The translations under genes were made by a program, and so were the position numbers. DNA of 64,000 nt from Pseudoneurospora amorphoporcata (Eukaryota; Ascomycota; Sordariomycetes; Sordariales; Sordariaceae): NCBI GenBank assembly GCA_033297205.1, contig MU859198.1:1-64000 (forward strand), written 5' to 3'. Positions within the stretch are counted from its first letter, which is position 1, and each line of letters starts with the position of its first letter. The notes beneath the pieces were generated by a model. That model saw nothing but the letters and a program-made list of their open reading frames with translations. It made no database searches and was not told the origin of the DNA. Below are positions 52,878 through 62,920 of the stretch, one piece after another.

Positions 52878-55126
52878 TCACGCCCCAACCCCAACCGCCA
52901 CGATCCTCCCCTCCACCCTCGGCGCAACCGCCTTGGTCCACGGCACATCAAACTCGCCCTCGTCCAGACAATCACAAGCCTTACTCTGCACGCCCGCCAG
53001 CCTGCACCACTTCCTGGCGACCCGTCGCATGATGCTCAGCTCGCGGTCAATCTGCCTTACATGTTCAACCCTCGAACTAGGTCGGCTTCCCCCGCTCTCG
53101 CTGTCGCTGGACCCCGACGCACTGGTCTCTTTGAGAGGCTTAACCGTCGATCGTCTTTCGCGCAGTTTGGCCGGTGTCCAAAACGTCCAGTTCGACAGGG
53201 GTTTGGATGAGCCGAGGCCGTCTTGGCCTTGTGGTGTCGGTTCGGTTTGTTCATCTCTGTTAGCTTCGGCGTCGATGACAGTGACACACGTTGATTTATC
53301 GCACCCATCATCGCCCGTCTTGGGCTCTAGTGTTGTTGATGTCAGAGACTTCGACGACTTGGAAGACAGTTCCCGCCCCACATCAACCCCCTTCACCACA
53401 GTCCCCCAATGGCGATCCCCCTCGGCGCCCCAAAAGGCCCATTTATCCAGCGCCTTGAGCGCCATAAAGTATTGTCGCAGCAACATGGAGATGAGAATGC
53501 CGTTCTCTTCCGAAACAATCTCCTCGCACTCGCCCCCCTCGGATTGGACCAGCAGGGACGAATACCCGTCTTTGCCGCGGGCCATGTATCCCCTCGTCGC
53601 CATGGTGTATACTCTGTCCAGGTCGATCGGCCCGTTGTTCTCGCCAACGCCAACGACGTGCACACTAGTCACCCTCTTCCCCGGCGGCCGCTGCGGGTCG
53701 AAAGTAAACTTGATGTTGGAAACCTGCGGGAACCGCCCCTCCAGAGCCGGGTACAGCGACACCCCGTTCTCGAGCGCCTGCCAGACCGCGGAGCCCTTCA
53801 CTTTGATCACCACCACGGGGTCTTCAAAGGGGAAGCAGTCCGTCACGTCCTTGACGCGGATCGGGCCAGGCGGGTAGATCTGGTCGCCGCGGATGGTGCC
53901 GGCCGCCATGATGGCCATGTCGGCGTGGTAGTGCAGCCGCATGATGTCGCAGACGAAATTGCCAATGTTGCTCTCGCGCAGCCGCACCGTGGTGAAGCGC
54001 GCGTCGAGCGGCGCGGCCGTGAAGCCGATGGGTTTCTCGAGGGACTTTTTCAGCTTGGAGGTGAGCTTGTCCACCAGCTGGTCGGTCGCCGGATCGCAGG
54101 CGATGCTGCTGTAGATGTCTCGTCGCCAGATGTCCACGTCCCACTTTGGCTGCTGCCCTTGCGCTGGGTCTCCAGGCGAAGCAGGCCGCCGTCGGCGGAC
54201 TTCCAGGTAAGAAAGGTTCTTGAAATCGGACCCCGACCGCAACACGTGCGTGCCGTTTATGAGGCTGTGCGCATAAAAGTGGTCGTGGCCGCCGAGGATG
54301 ATGTCGATCTCGCCCGGCGCCATCTGCCTCGCCAGCTTGTGGTCGTTCGGTTCGCGCATGTGCGTCAGGGCGACGATGAGGTCGGCTCCTTGGGCGCGCA
54401 GCTGTGGGACGAGCTCTTTGGCTACGTCGGTTGCGGAGCGGTAGATCAGGTTGGGGGGTAGCGCGTTGATGGTTTCTAGCCATTCGCGCTCGCCCAGTCC
54501 CAAGAGGCCAATCTTGAGCCCGTTGGAGGTGGTGATCATGTGGGTGAGGCCGGCGTTGCCGATGGGCACGTTGTCCCCCAAGGCCGGGTCGAGGACGTTG
54601 GCGAGAAGCCAGGGAAAGGCGCATTTGGAGGTTAGGTGGCGGAATTGCTGGACGCCAAAGTCGAGATCGTGGTTCTGGTTTCAGGGTAGGGTTAGCGACT
54701 TGCACAACCTAGAGTCTAGTAACACAAAACACAGGGACTACTGGACAAGGGGGGAATAAGGTAAAGACATACACCAACACAAGCACACTGCGTCCCAATC
54801 TTGTTGAGTATCGGAACCATGTGGCTGCCTTTGGTCACCGAACTCTCCAGACTCGGGTTGAACACATCGCCCGAGAACAGCGTCACCAGCTCTGGCCCTT
54901 GGTAGCGCTCATGGTTTCGATACTCGTTGACGGCGGTCATGAAGCGTGAGATGCCGCCGACGGGTTCGGCCGAGGATGCGTCCAGGTGGTAGACGTCATT
55001 GAAGTGGAGTAGTCGGAAGTCGGGTGGGCCTACTGTTGTTGTTGTAGAGTCCAAGGAGTCTAGACGGCCAGAGGAATAGGTGACTGTTGGTTCGGCCGAG
55101 GGCGGTACAGGTGCGTGAGATCCCAT
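52878..55126 (-). CDS. Cytosolic 5'-nucleotidase-like metallophosphatase
   Basis: Two exons, 55126-54773 and 54674-52878, joined phase 0 so that GTQCACVG meets NHDLDFGV and restores the GNHD metal-site motif; total 716 residues. Other motifs are LLHFNDVYHLD, LFSGDVFNPS, ALTHMREPND, LGGHDHFYAH and, in the C-terminal domain, RESNIGNFVCDIMRLHYHAD and TIRGDQIYPPGPI (place of the NAGxxR loop), then DCFPFEDPVVVIKV. There is no signal peptide, in contrast to the secreted enzyme at 18059, so an intracellular phosphatase is likely. A Ser-rich, low-complexity segment at about 560-670 precedes a conserved C-terminus (VARKWCRLAGVQ). The substrate is unknown. The gene is convergent with the LYR gene, with only 166 bases between stops. 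Confidence 0.9.
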
Positions 55127-56131
55127 TGTATGAGTGAAAGATGGTGCTTGGTGTTTTTGGTGCAAGTTGTTGTTGTTTGTTGTCAGATGACGACGGTGTC
55201 AACAAATCAGGAGATCTGTCAGGAAGTCCCCGTCATATATATTTATATCTCCAAACACGAGATATGGATGGGGATGTAAGCAAGATACAACAAGGCGGTG
55301 GACAGTGCGGTGAAGGGAATAACGAAGGTGATGGAAACCGTTTGTTCCGGTTGGCCCTCTACATTATCTACCAAATGGCGGAGGATCTGAGCAAGGTGAG
55401 GCCCAAAACACAAAGACACCCAATGGCTTCGCCTCCTTTGTTCCCGTTCTTGCCGTTGTACAAGGCCGTGATCCCGACCAGAGTGAAACACTTTGGGAGT
55501 CATTGTTTGCCAGCGGCTACCACGAGTCTCTGCTAAAATATGGACAACGTGGTGATGGTGAGTAACCAACGGGATAGACGGGAGATACCGACTGGTTTAC
55601 TTGGTGGAGATGCCTTGTCATGGGAGATACCGGTAGGTACCATCCCGGGATAACATCACCTTGGGTTTCTTTACCTCAAGCTCCATTGCTATGAACAGTG
55701 AACACGGGGTCATGAAGCCCGGAACTGTAGAGTCGAAAACGTGAGCCAGTCGTAGGTTGACGGGCGTTGACCAAAAGGGGAATGTTAGTAAACACAAGGA
55801 TCTACCGGTGGTGGTTTGGTCACAGGGGCTGATTTCCAGGGTTCGCCAGGGGGCTTCCAGAGTCCAGGGGCAGTGACGCATTGACACAACACGGACCCCG
55901 CCCTTCTAAGCCCAGACGGACCGCCAAGAAAACCCCACCAAAGAGGAAGCTCCAAAATCCCCGCCCGTGGTTGTCATTGCCGCCGATAGCCGGAGGGCGC
56001 AGAGTGGAGTTCGGCGGCTTCGAGTCACCATCATCGGCCTCGGTCCGGCTTCCTTCTTCCTTCCGTCATCACCGTCCCGTGTCCGGATCCGATTGAACAT
56101 CACCACATCGGTCAAACCAAAACAAACCACA
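55127..56131. other. Intergenic region upstream of the GNAT gene
   Basis: Divergent region between the metallophosphatase (minus) and GNAT (plus) genes. It includes the 5' leader of each; no gene is recognised. Confidence 0.55.
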
Positions 56132-56768
56132 ATGGCTTCTACAACTCCTGTCATCCGCCATGCCACGCGCGAGGGTTCGTCCTTCTCCTCCAAATCACAT
56201 ACCCAATATACCAACTAACCCTCGATTAAAAATAATAAAAAAAGACGTCCCCGCCATCCTCTCCCTCATCCGCGAACTAGCCGACTACGAGCACGCCTTG
56301 GACTGCGTGGAGGCTACCGAAGAGACCTTGGCTGCCACCATCGCCTTCGCCCCTTCAGACGTCACCTCCCCGGGCCCCGACGGCCTGCCCATCACCGAGC
56401 CCGTCTCCCCTTCCAAGCCCGCCCGGTGCCTGGTCCTCGAGTCGCCCACATCCAATCAAGTAGTCGGCATGGCCCTCTACTTCTACAACTACTCCACCTG
56501 GCGGGCCCGGCCCGGTATCTTCCTCGAGGATCTGTATGTGAAGCAATCCGAACGCAAAAAGGGCTATGGAAAGAGACTGTTGGTGGAGCTGGCCAAGGAG
56601 GTCCAAGCCTTCAAGGGTGGGAGGCTGGAGTGGAATGTTCTCAAGTGGAATGAGCCGAGCATCAAGTTTTATGAGAGCGAGGCGATTGGCGCAAACATGA
56701 TGAGTGAGTGGGTGGGGATGAGGGTTGATGGGCAGGGACTGCCCAAGCTGGCTAAGCTTTTGGATTAG
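56132..56768 (+). CDS. GNAT-family N-acetyltransferase (diamine acetyltransferase-like)
   Basis: Exon 1 is only 43 bases (56132-56174, MASTTPVIRHATRE) and exon 2 is 56245-56768, giving 188 residues. The donor is a non-standard GTTCGT, but the acceptor AAAAAAAG joins in frame to DVPAILSLIRELADYEHALD, as expected for this family. The acetyl-CoA site is seen as IFLEDLYVKQSERKKGYGKR (motif A, with a K-x-G-Y-G-x loop), followed by LEWNVLKWNEPSIKFYES (motif B). This pattern matches spermidine/diamine or thialysine acetyltransferases such as SAT1-like enzymes. The acceptor substrate is not certain. An insert PSDVTSPGPDGLPITEP lies between the first helices. Confidence 0.9.
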
Positions 56769-56999
56769 ATTGTTGCGGATATGAGAATTTGGAGGTTTAT
56801 ACCCATCCATGGTTGGTACCTGGCGCCGGTCCCAAGTAGACGTGGAAGTCATGCCCCGGGACTTTACTTCGACATCTTTGCAAGTGGAAAGCACGTCGAT
56901 GCAAACGGTTATGTTGTGGCTCAACAAAGTAAACCAGAAAAAAACGATCGACATAAAACATTACGCATACGCCCATCCCTTTTTTTCTAGCAATCATCA

Positions 57000-58486
57000 T
57001 CACCTCCCCGGCCAAATCTCGACCCTATTCCCAAACGTACTTCCTCCCGACACACTCGTACCATGCATCCCCCTCGCGCCATCAAACTCGAATCCCCATT
57101 TCCCATCATGCCCATATTGCGCATTTGTCGTAAACGTATTCATCCTCTTCTCCTGCAACTCCATCTCCTCAACACCATCCACCACCGCACCCCTCGTCGG
57201 ACTCAGCGGCTCCTGTGACCTCTCACTCGTAAAACTAACACACTTTTTCACGCCCACCTCAACCCTACTTGCCCCCTTTACCCCTCCTCCTCCTCCTGCC
57301 CTAGAGCCCGACCAGCTCTTGGCCGCAGAACTTCCCTTCTTGTTTGCCTTTCGGTTAAAGAGGCTCTTAAAATACGGCACACACCCGCACATGATGCCCA
57401 AATGGATCTCCACCGCCGTCCACGCCCAAATGTGTATGCCTTCCCACGTCGGATCCCACGTCTCCCACACCACATAATGGACCCAATACGTCCTGATGCA
57501 CGCCGCAAACACGACAAAAAGGCCCGCGCTGAACAGCCCAATAATAATAACGCGCTGATGCATGGGGATGCGCGCCCGGTAAAACGTCGGCAGCGGCAGC
57601 GCCCAGACGATGAAATCCGCCACCACCGTCAGGATGGCCTGCGTCATGAGGGGGAAGCCCTCGGGGATACAACGGCTGTCGTAGGACGGCAAACCTGCTG
57701 CGTCCCAGTAGGAGGCGAGGGGGTGGCATTGGGTGAACAGCAGGATGAAGGAGCCGGTGCTCACCAGGATGATGAAGGCCATGGCGTATTTGGTTAGCCG
57801 GCGGAACCAGCTGTCGAGGGGCGCGAGGGCCAGGTAGGAGATCAGGATGGACACCTTGGCGAGGGAGGAGCTGAAGATGAAGACGGCTTGGATGGACATG
57901 GAGATTTGCCGGCCTTGGGAGAGCTGGACGAGGGAAAGGTCGTAGAGGTGCTTGTCCCATCCGTAGAGCGTCGAGGCGAGGATTACGAGGATGGAGACGG
58001 CTGTGCCGAAGATCTGGAGTTTCAAACAATCAGAAAGGAATGACGCTGTTGTGGTTTGGATTTGGGTGTGGTTATAGTGTTCATGGGTGGGAAAAGAAAA
58101 AGAGCAAAAAAAAGAAAAAGAAAAAAGGGAAAGAAAGAAAAAAAAGAAAATAAGGAAAAAAAAAACAGAGAAAAAAAAGAAGAAGAAAAAAAAAAAAGTT
58201 AAAGAAAGAAAAGAAAGAGAGAAAAAAAACAGAAAGAAAAAAACAAAAGAAAAGAAAAAAAGGAAAGAAAAAAGAAATGACATACGGTAGCCACAATCAT
58301 CAACCAATCATCCCACCCCGTTTTGCCAACTAGTCGACCGCGCACGTAAAGGCGGAGAGCGACAAACAGGAGAGACAGAGGGAGCATGACGAGTTCGAGG
58401 ATGAGGATGGCTGGTCCTCGCCGTTGGGGATTTTCGTAGTTGGCTTCTGGCCATTGGGCCTGCACTTGTGGTGGTGGGATTCTCAT
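57000..58486 (-). CDS. Fungal rhodopsin-like (Pth11-type) integral membrane protein
   Basis: Exons 58486-58286 and 58013-57000 join phase 0 (GTATGT..CTCCAG) to give 404 residues. Seven hydrophobic segments are visible: AILILELVMLPLSLLFVALR, GWDDWLMIVATVIFGTAVSI, ISMSIQAVFIFSSSLAKVSI, YAMAFIILVSTGSFILLFTQ, MTQAILTVVADFIVWALPLP, VIIIGLFSAGLFVVFAACIR and WTAVEIHLGIMCGCVPYFKS. Hallmarks are G-x-DDW after the first segment, YDSRC in the fourth loop and AVEIHLGIMCGC in the last helix. The family belongs to the plasma-membrane proteins related to Pth11 that may act as receptors. The cytosolic tail is long, basic then acidic (SERSQEPLSPTRGAV). The intron is unusually pyrimidine-rich on the coding strand. 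Confidence 0.9.
58086..58275 (+). repeat. Homopurine A/G tract inside an intron
   Basis: About 190 bases of almost only A and G on the plus strand (pyrimidines on the coding strand) make up most of the intron of the membrane-protein gene. Confidence 0.95.
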
Positions 58487-60101
58487 TCTGGGCGGTTAAG
58501 GTATGTGTGTGTTGTGTTGTGTTGGAGTGTGTTGGTGGTGTTGTTGGTGTTCGATATTCGTGATATCATCCCCTTTAGGTATTTCCTCGTCGGTATTTTG
58601 TTGTTTGTTGATTCTCAACGATGGAAAGAATGGATTCCTTCCTCTGTGGAGTTGTGTTTGTTCTGATGTACTGTAATCGAATGATGAACAACCCTTCTTA
58701 AAAATCCCAACAGCCCTATCCATATCCTTTCCCTCTGCTTGCTGAGTAGCAGTGCTAGACTCCCTGCTTTTGTGACTTCACTTGAGAACAGTCAGTCGCA
58801 GTGAAAACCAAGCCTTCTGAAAGTTTAAAAACACAAAAAAAAAAAAAAGATGGACGAGAAGAGGTTGCACGCCATGTGGTGAGGAGGGAACAAGGGAGAT
58901 AAAAGGCAGCGATCTGGATGTCTACCAGAAGGCACACACATACCCCTTCCATGTTCTCCTTCTTCTTCGGGTCCGCCATGCCGTTCTCAACCCTTTCCCA
59001 GCCTGGAAGTTCCCCCGCATAACTGAAACTTGGCAATCACGAATTTTCCGTGGTGCGTACGGCGATGCGCGGCCATGTTCCATTGTGCTGGGGACGGGCC
59101 TACACTACCTTAGGTAGGACGCCTTTCCGGTGCTAGTGGTGCTAGTGGTGACTCGGTGAGAAGGGAAATCCAACTCGGAAACGAACGGTGCGGCCGCGGC
59201 ATGTGTGAAATGACCCCCGGACCGACAATCAAGGTTCTAGGCCTGGTGAGACCGGTTGCGCTTTGACAGTGGGTTGAGGGGAAAGAAAGGTGATGAATCC
59301 TCTTGTCTACCTATGTACCCATCGATTGATCAACGGTCGATTATCAATCCATCCGTCAAGAACCATGATGACATTGAGTCACCACTCGACCTGTCCTCTC
59401 CCCCGAGAACTTTGAGGTAACGAGTCTCGTCAGCCTGGCCCATGAAATCAACTTGGCTTCCGCTGCCCTCTTTCTGCACTGCCGGCCTGAAGCCGTCAGC
59501 GTTGCCAATGTCGAGTGGTTGAGAGACATGATGAAGGATGAAATCTTGAGTAGTGTTCTAGGTAGCTGACTACCTTAGCTGTCACCGTGATGAACCTGTC
59601 AACGGAACCGGGGGGAAATAAAAAAAAAAAAGAAAGAGGGGAAGACCACGCGAGAACAGGGATTCTGGGTCCGACGGGCCGCCGGACGCACGATGCACGT
59701 GGGTCCTTTTCCGCGATCGTTGACTTGATTGGGAATAGCTTCACGTGCTCCGATAGCTGCGACTGACAGTGCGTTGTAGGGCTACGTAACCGAAATACAT
59801 ATTTTTAGCTGGATAGTCCAGGGACATGATGGTTTGTTGGGCTGGCAGGGATTGCCTGTTGTTGTTGTTGGTGTTGTTGTTGTTGTTGACAAAGAAAAAA
59901 AAAGGAGCGGCAGAGGGGTCTAAAGAGAGGGCACTTGGAGGGAGGCTCGTCTAACCCTAACCCTAGTTTTCAATGTGAGCCTGCTGTAACCACAGCACGC
60001 TTCAGCGTCTTCCCCGCCCGAGCGCACAGGTAACCCCATGGCAACATTGTTGTCTTTCCGTTGTTGCCTTTTTCCCCAAAACATCAACAACCACACACAA
60101 T
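58487..60101. other. Intergenic region upstream of FTA1
   Basis: No gene in 1.6 kb. It contains a GTT/TTG microsatellite at about 59855-59890, a telomere-like CTAACCCTAACCCTAG at about 59951-59966 and two A-rich runs. It separates divergent genes. Confidence 0.55.
59951..59966 (-). promoter_or_regulatory. Telobox-like element (two AACCCTA units)
   Basis: CTAACCCTAACCCTAG lies 135-150 bases before the FTA1 ATG. Short interstitial telomere-type motifs occur in promoters bound by Myb/TRF-type factors in fungi and plants, so it may be regulatory. Only the sequence match supports this. Confidence 0.4.
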
Positions 60102-61451
60102 ATGCCACCACGCAAACGTCAAAGGATTGAATCCGAGCCCGAACCCGAACCGCGACAATCATCCATCTCCCCAGAAGTTTTGGAGCAACGACCACCCTTC
60201 TACAACACCACCTTTTCTACCCACCGCGTCTCGCCTCTCTACGTCGGAAAGCAAGCGCTCAACCGCGACCGGTTACAGACTCTTTCACAACGTCTGCGCG
60301 AAATACTAGTCGGAGATGTAGTCCGCGGCGTCGAGGTCGGTCTGGGGAGGGCAGATGGAGAGGATGGAGCTATGGGAAGAGCTGGGGCGCTGGAGTTGGT
60401 CGATATACGATGGGTCAGCATGGGGACCGTGTTGGACATGACCGGCTTCGAACAGCACGAAAGCGAAGACGAGGAGGACCAAGATACCGCGAGGACAGAC
60501 CTGGATGGAGAAGTACAAGACAAGAAAGCTCTCCATCTTGTGCTTCGCTACGAGACGGCCCAATGTACCGCCCTGCTACTCCCTTCGTCCTCCTCGGATC
60601 AACAACCAGGCCTTTTGACAACCAAGTTCAGTGTCTCCGGAACCCAACCAACCTCACCACCAGACCCGTCCCACTTCCTCCACCTCCCCCTCCTTCTCCT
60701 CCGAATGCCCGCCCCTCTCAAATCAGTAATCAGCGACTTCCTCTCCACAACCTTCGACTGCCGCGTCACTTCTCTCCGTCTCGGCACCCGCAGCCTCGTA
60801 CAGTCATGGGAATCATGGATACACACCGCTGGAATACCCGAGTCAGCAAAGGACGTGGTGCTTAATCTTGGGTTTTACATGGCGCCGCCGGAGAACAAAG
60901 GGGATACCCCTGGCGCCACTTCCGCTGCAGGAGACCAGGAACCTCTGGCGATAAAGGGTATTGACATCATCATTCCTGCTTCTGAAGTAAGCGGGTTTGT
61001 GCAGGCTGGGAAGCAGATAGCTGCTGCCGATGGAGAAAGGGAGAAGGACAAGGACGACAAAAGCAAGGGAAAAAAACAAACGTGGGAAATAGACGTCAAA
61101 AAACGTCAAAAGTTGGCTGGTCGGCTAGGTGAAGAAGGCTGGGAGTGGAGGAGGGCTAGTTCTGTTCATGATGGAGACAACGAAACGGAGGAGGAGGAAC
61201 AAGCACAACTGCAAGCGCCGTTTACCGAAGCACTGGGCCGCTATGTCGACAAGCACCTGGGCTTGAACCTGTTTCATCCGGGCGTAAGGGTCACCAAGAT
61301 TGCCTGTGGCGGGTTTGTCATGTCGGAGGGAAGATTGAAGGTGTTTAAGCCACGGGAGGGAGGACAGAGGCAGAAGCAGAGGGCGGCGGCTGTGTGGAAG
61401 TTGGTTGAGCGGTTGGTTGGAAAGGCTGAGGGTGCGAAGGCGTTGGCGTGA
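60102..61451 (+). CDS. FTA1: Kinetochore Sim4/CCAN subunit Fta1 (CENP-L homologue)
   Basis: A single exon of 449 residues. After a basic, acidic-tailed start (MPPRKRQRIESEPEPEP) the conserved N-terminal block is FYNTTFSTHRVSPLYVGKQA, then LSQRLREILVGDVVRGVEVG, typical of the Fta1 family. Middle blocks are LRMPAPLKSVISDFLSTTFD and VTSLRLGTRSLVQSWESWIH. The C-terminal block is YVDKHLGLNLFHPGVRVTKI followed by ACGGFVMSEGRLKVF. Fta1/CENP-L is part of the constitutive centromere-associated network, working with CENP-N near CENP-A nucleosomes. A variable acidic linker (about 125-145) and a Lys/Asp-rich segment (about 305-330) are the non-conserved parts. The gene is complete. Confidence 0.9.
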   Translation: MPPRKRQRIESEPEPEPRQSSISPEVLEQRPPFYNTTFSTHRVSPLYVGKQALNRDRLQTLSQRLREILVGDVVRGVEVGLGRADGEDGAMGRAGALELVDIRWVSMGTVLDMTGFEQHESEDEEDQDTARTDLDGEVQDKKALHLVLRYETAQCTALLLPSSSSDQQPGLLTTKFSVSGTQPTSPPDPSHFLHLPLLLLRMPAPLKSVISDFLSTTFDCRVTSLRLGTRSLVQSWESWIHTAGIPESAKDVVLNLGFYMAPPENKGDTPGATSAAGDQEPLAIKGIDIIIPASEVSGFVQAGKQIAAADGEREKDKDDKSKGKKQTWEIDVKKRQKLAGRLGEEGWEWRRASSVHDGDNETEEEEQAQLQAPFTEALGRYVDKHLGLNLFHPGVRVTKIACGGFVMSEGRLKVFKPREGGQRQKQRAAAVWKLVERLVGKAEGAKALA

Positions 61452-62166
61452 GCCCGGCAGTCATCGGAAGGTGTCGTTCTCTTCAGCCTTGCTCGCCTGT
61501 TTTATTGGTTACAGTATGGCTGCCCCTTGATACCCCCAATGCAACTTGAATTTCGAAAGCCCGAGGCTCCCGTGTCACGAACCTTTCTGTGCTGCTTTGA
61601 CACTCACTCGCCAGATAACCTGTGGAGGAAACGACAAGGACTGATCAAAGACTGCCGTCATCAAGTGACGACAACATCACAACCAGGCAGGGCGAGATCA
61701 ATATGAACGAACGGACAAGTCGATCTACGCTCCATGGCCGGCTGCTGTGTTCGTTGTGCGGTTCCACGGCCGACCCCTTATTGCCCTAAGGTAGTCACGT
61801 GGCTATCCAAGTCAAAGGACCATGTCTTTGTTCAGCTCAATGATCATGGCAACAAGTAAGCTACCCCTTTACACCTCGCGGCTCGACCACAATACTGACA
61901 GACAACAATAGCATTAGTAGTATTATGAAGCCATCAATGGTAGGCAGTCCCACGTTAACTTCAAGCGGTTTACACATTTAAAGCTCTTGATCTCTGTCAT
62001 CACAGCAAGAATAGACTCAGACAGACCATGTCGTGACTCGCCCCCTGCTCCGAGTCAAGGATTGGATTTCCTTGTTTGGGAACACGAGACGTTTCTGAAA
62101 GCACACCAAAAGACCCCTTTTTGGAGGTCCGTTTGGGCTTCTATCAAATCTTGATCCAAAGGGGAA
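61452..62166. other. Intergenic region after FTA1
   Basis: The 3' region of FTA1 followed by about 600 bases in which nothing is recognised. Confidence 0.5.
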
Positions 62167-62366
62167 TGGAACAGAAGCCGTGCCAGCATCTCATATACTC
62201 ATCGAGGAATACCTTACCTTTAAGTGTTGCGTTGTATTTGTGATAGTATCGCATGTGTGACTGGTTATCTTTTCTCCATGGCATCTCTGGCTCGATGAAC
62301 GGGCATAGACGCCAGCCTACCTACCTACTTGGTTGGACCTAGAAGATGAAGGAAGCTAGGTACCTA
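62167..62366 (+). repeat. Dispersed ~200-bp direct repeat, copy 2
   Basis: Related to 4745-4956 in the same orientation. Compared with copy 1 it lacks the AAGGTACCT insertion but has an extra TACCTT near 62215 and different TACC units near 62315-62365. The right end TAGGTACCTAG contains the stop of the decayed coiled-coil gene on the other strand. Confidence 0.85.
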
Positions 62367-62920
62367 GACAAACCACAACATATCTCTCAGCCGGTCTTCT
62401 TCCTTCTTCCTAATCTCATCTTCCTTCTCCTTCTGCTTCCTTATTTCTTCCTCTTCCGCCTCCTTCTTCCTCCTCAGTTCCTCGTCTTTTTCCTTCTCCT
62501 TTCTCTCTAGCTCCTCGATCTCGGCCTTAATCTTTGCCGCAGCATCTAGATGTTTTTGCTATTCTTCCATCTTCTTCTCTTTGCTCTTCCTTTCTGCTTC
62601 ATCGTCCATCTCGGTACTAGCCTCATCTGTGGAAGCAGCCTCCTTCTCGTCTTTCTCATTCTAGTCCTCCTCTGCCTGTTCTTCTGTTATATCGTCATCA
62701 TCTCCCACCTTTTCAGCTGAAGGGTCAACCAGATGGGACGTTCGAATGGCCGATGATCGGGTGAGACGTCGGCCAAGCGAGGTAATTTAAGGCCGGCCAT
62801 TTCCTCCAACGTTGTAGATATGCTGCTGGAGGTTGGAGTAATGTAGACCAAAGTGGCGTCATCAAAAGGATCGTTTTCGTATAATAATTCCAGCTCTCTT
62901 TGCTCCTGCAAGGCCTGCAT
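62364..62920 (-). pseudogene. Decayed coiled-coil protein gene
   Basis: An ATG at 62920 opens MQALQEQRELELLYENDPFD, then DATLVYITPTSSSISTTLEE. A second frame, reached by a missing intron or a frameshift, reads SSAIRTSHLVDPSAEKVGDD, DDITEEQAEED, TAG (62661), NEKDEKEAASTDEASTEMDD, EAERKSKEKKMEE, TAG (62559), QKHLDAAAKIKAEIEELERK and a charged helix up to DRLRDMLWFV, TAG (62364). The two TAG codons interrupt an otherwise continuous frame of roughly 150 codons; in a Glu/Gln/Lys coil, TAG from CAG is the simplest origin. The family is unknown. The end lies in a dispersed repeat, so the true 3' end may be lost. Confidence 0.55.

Noticed and set aside
53409..54461. 350-codon plus-strand frame opposite the metallophosphatase
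   Set aside because: Shadow; the minus strand carries the catalytic motifs.
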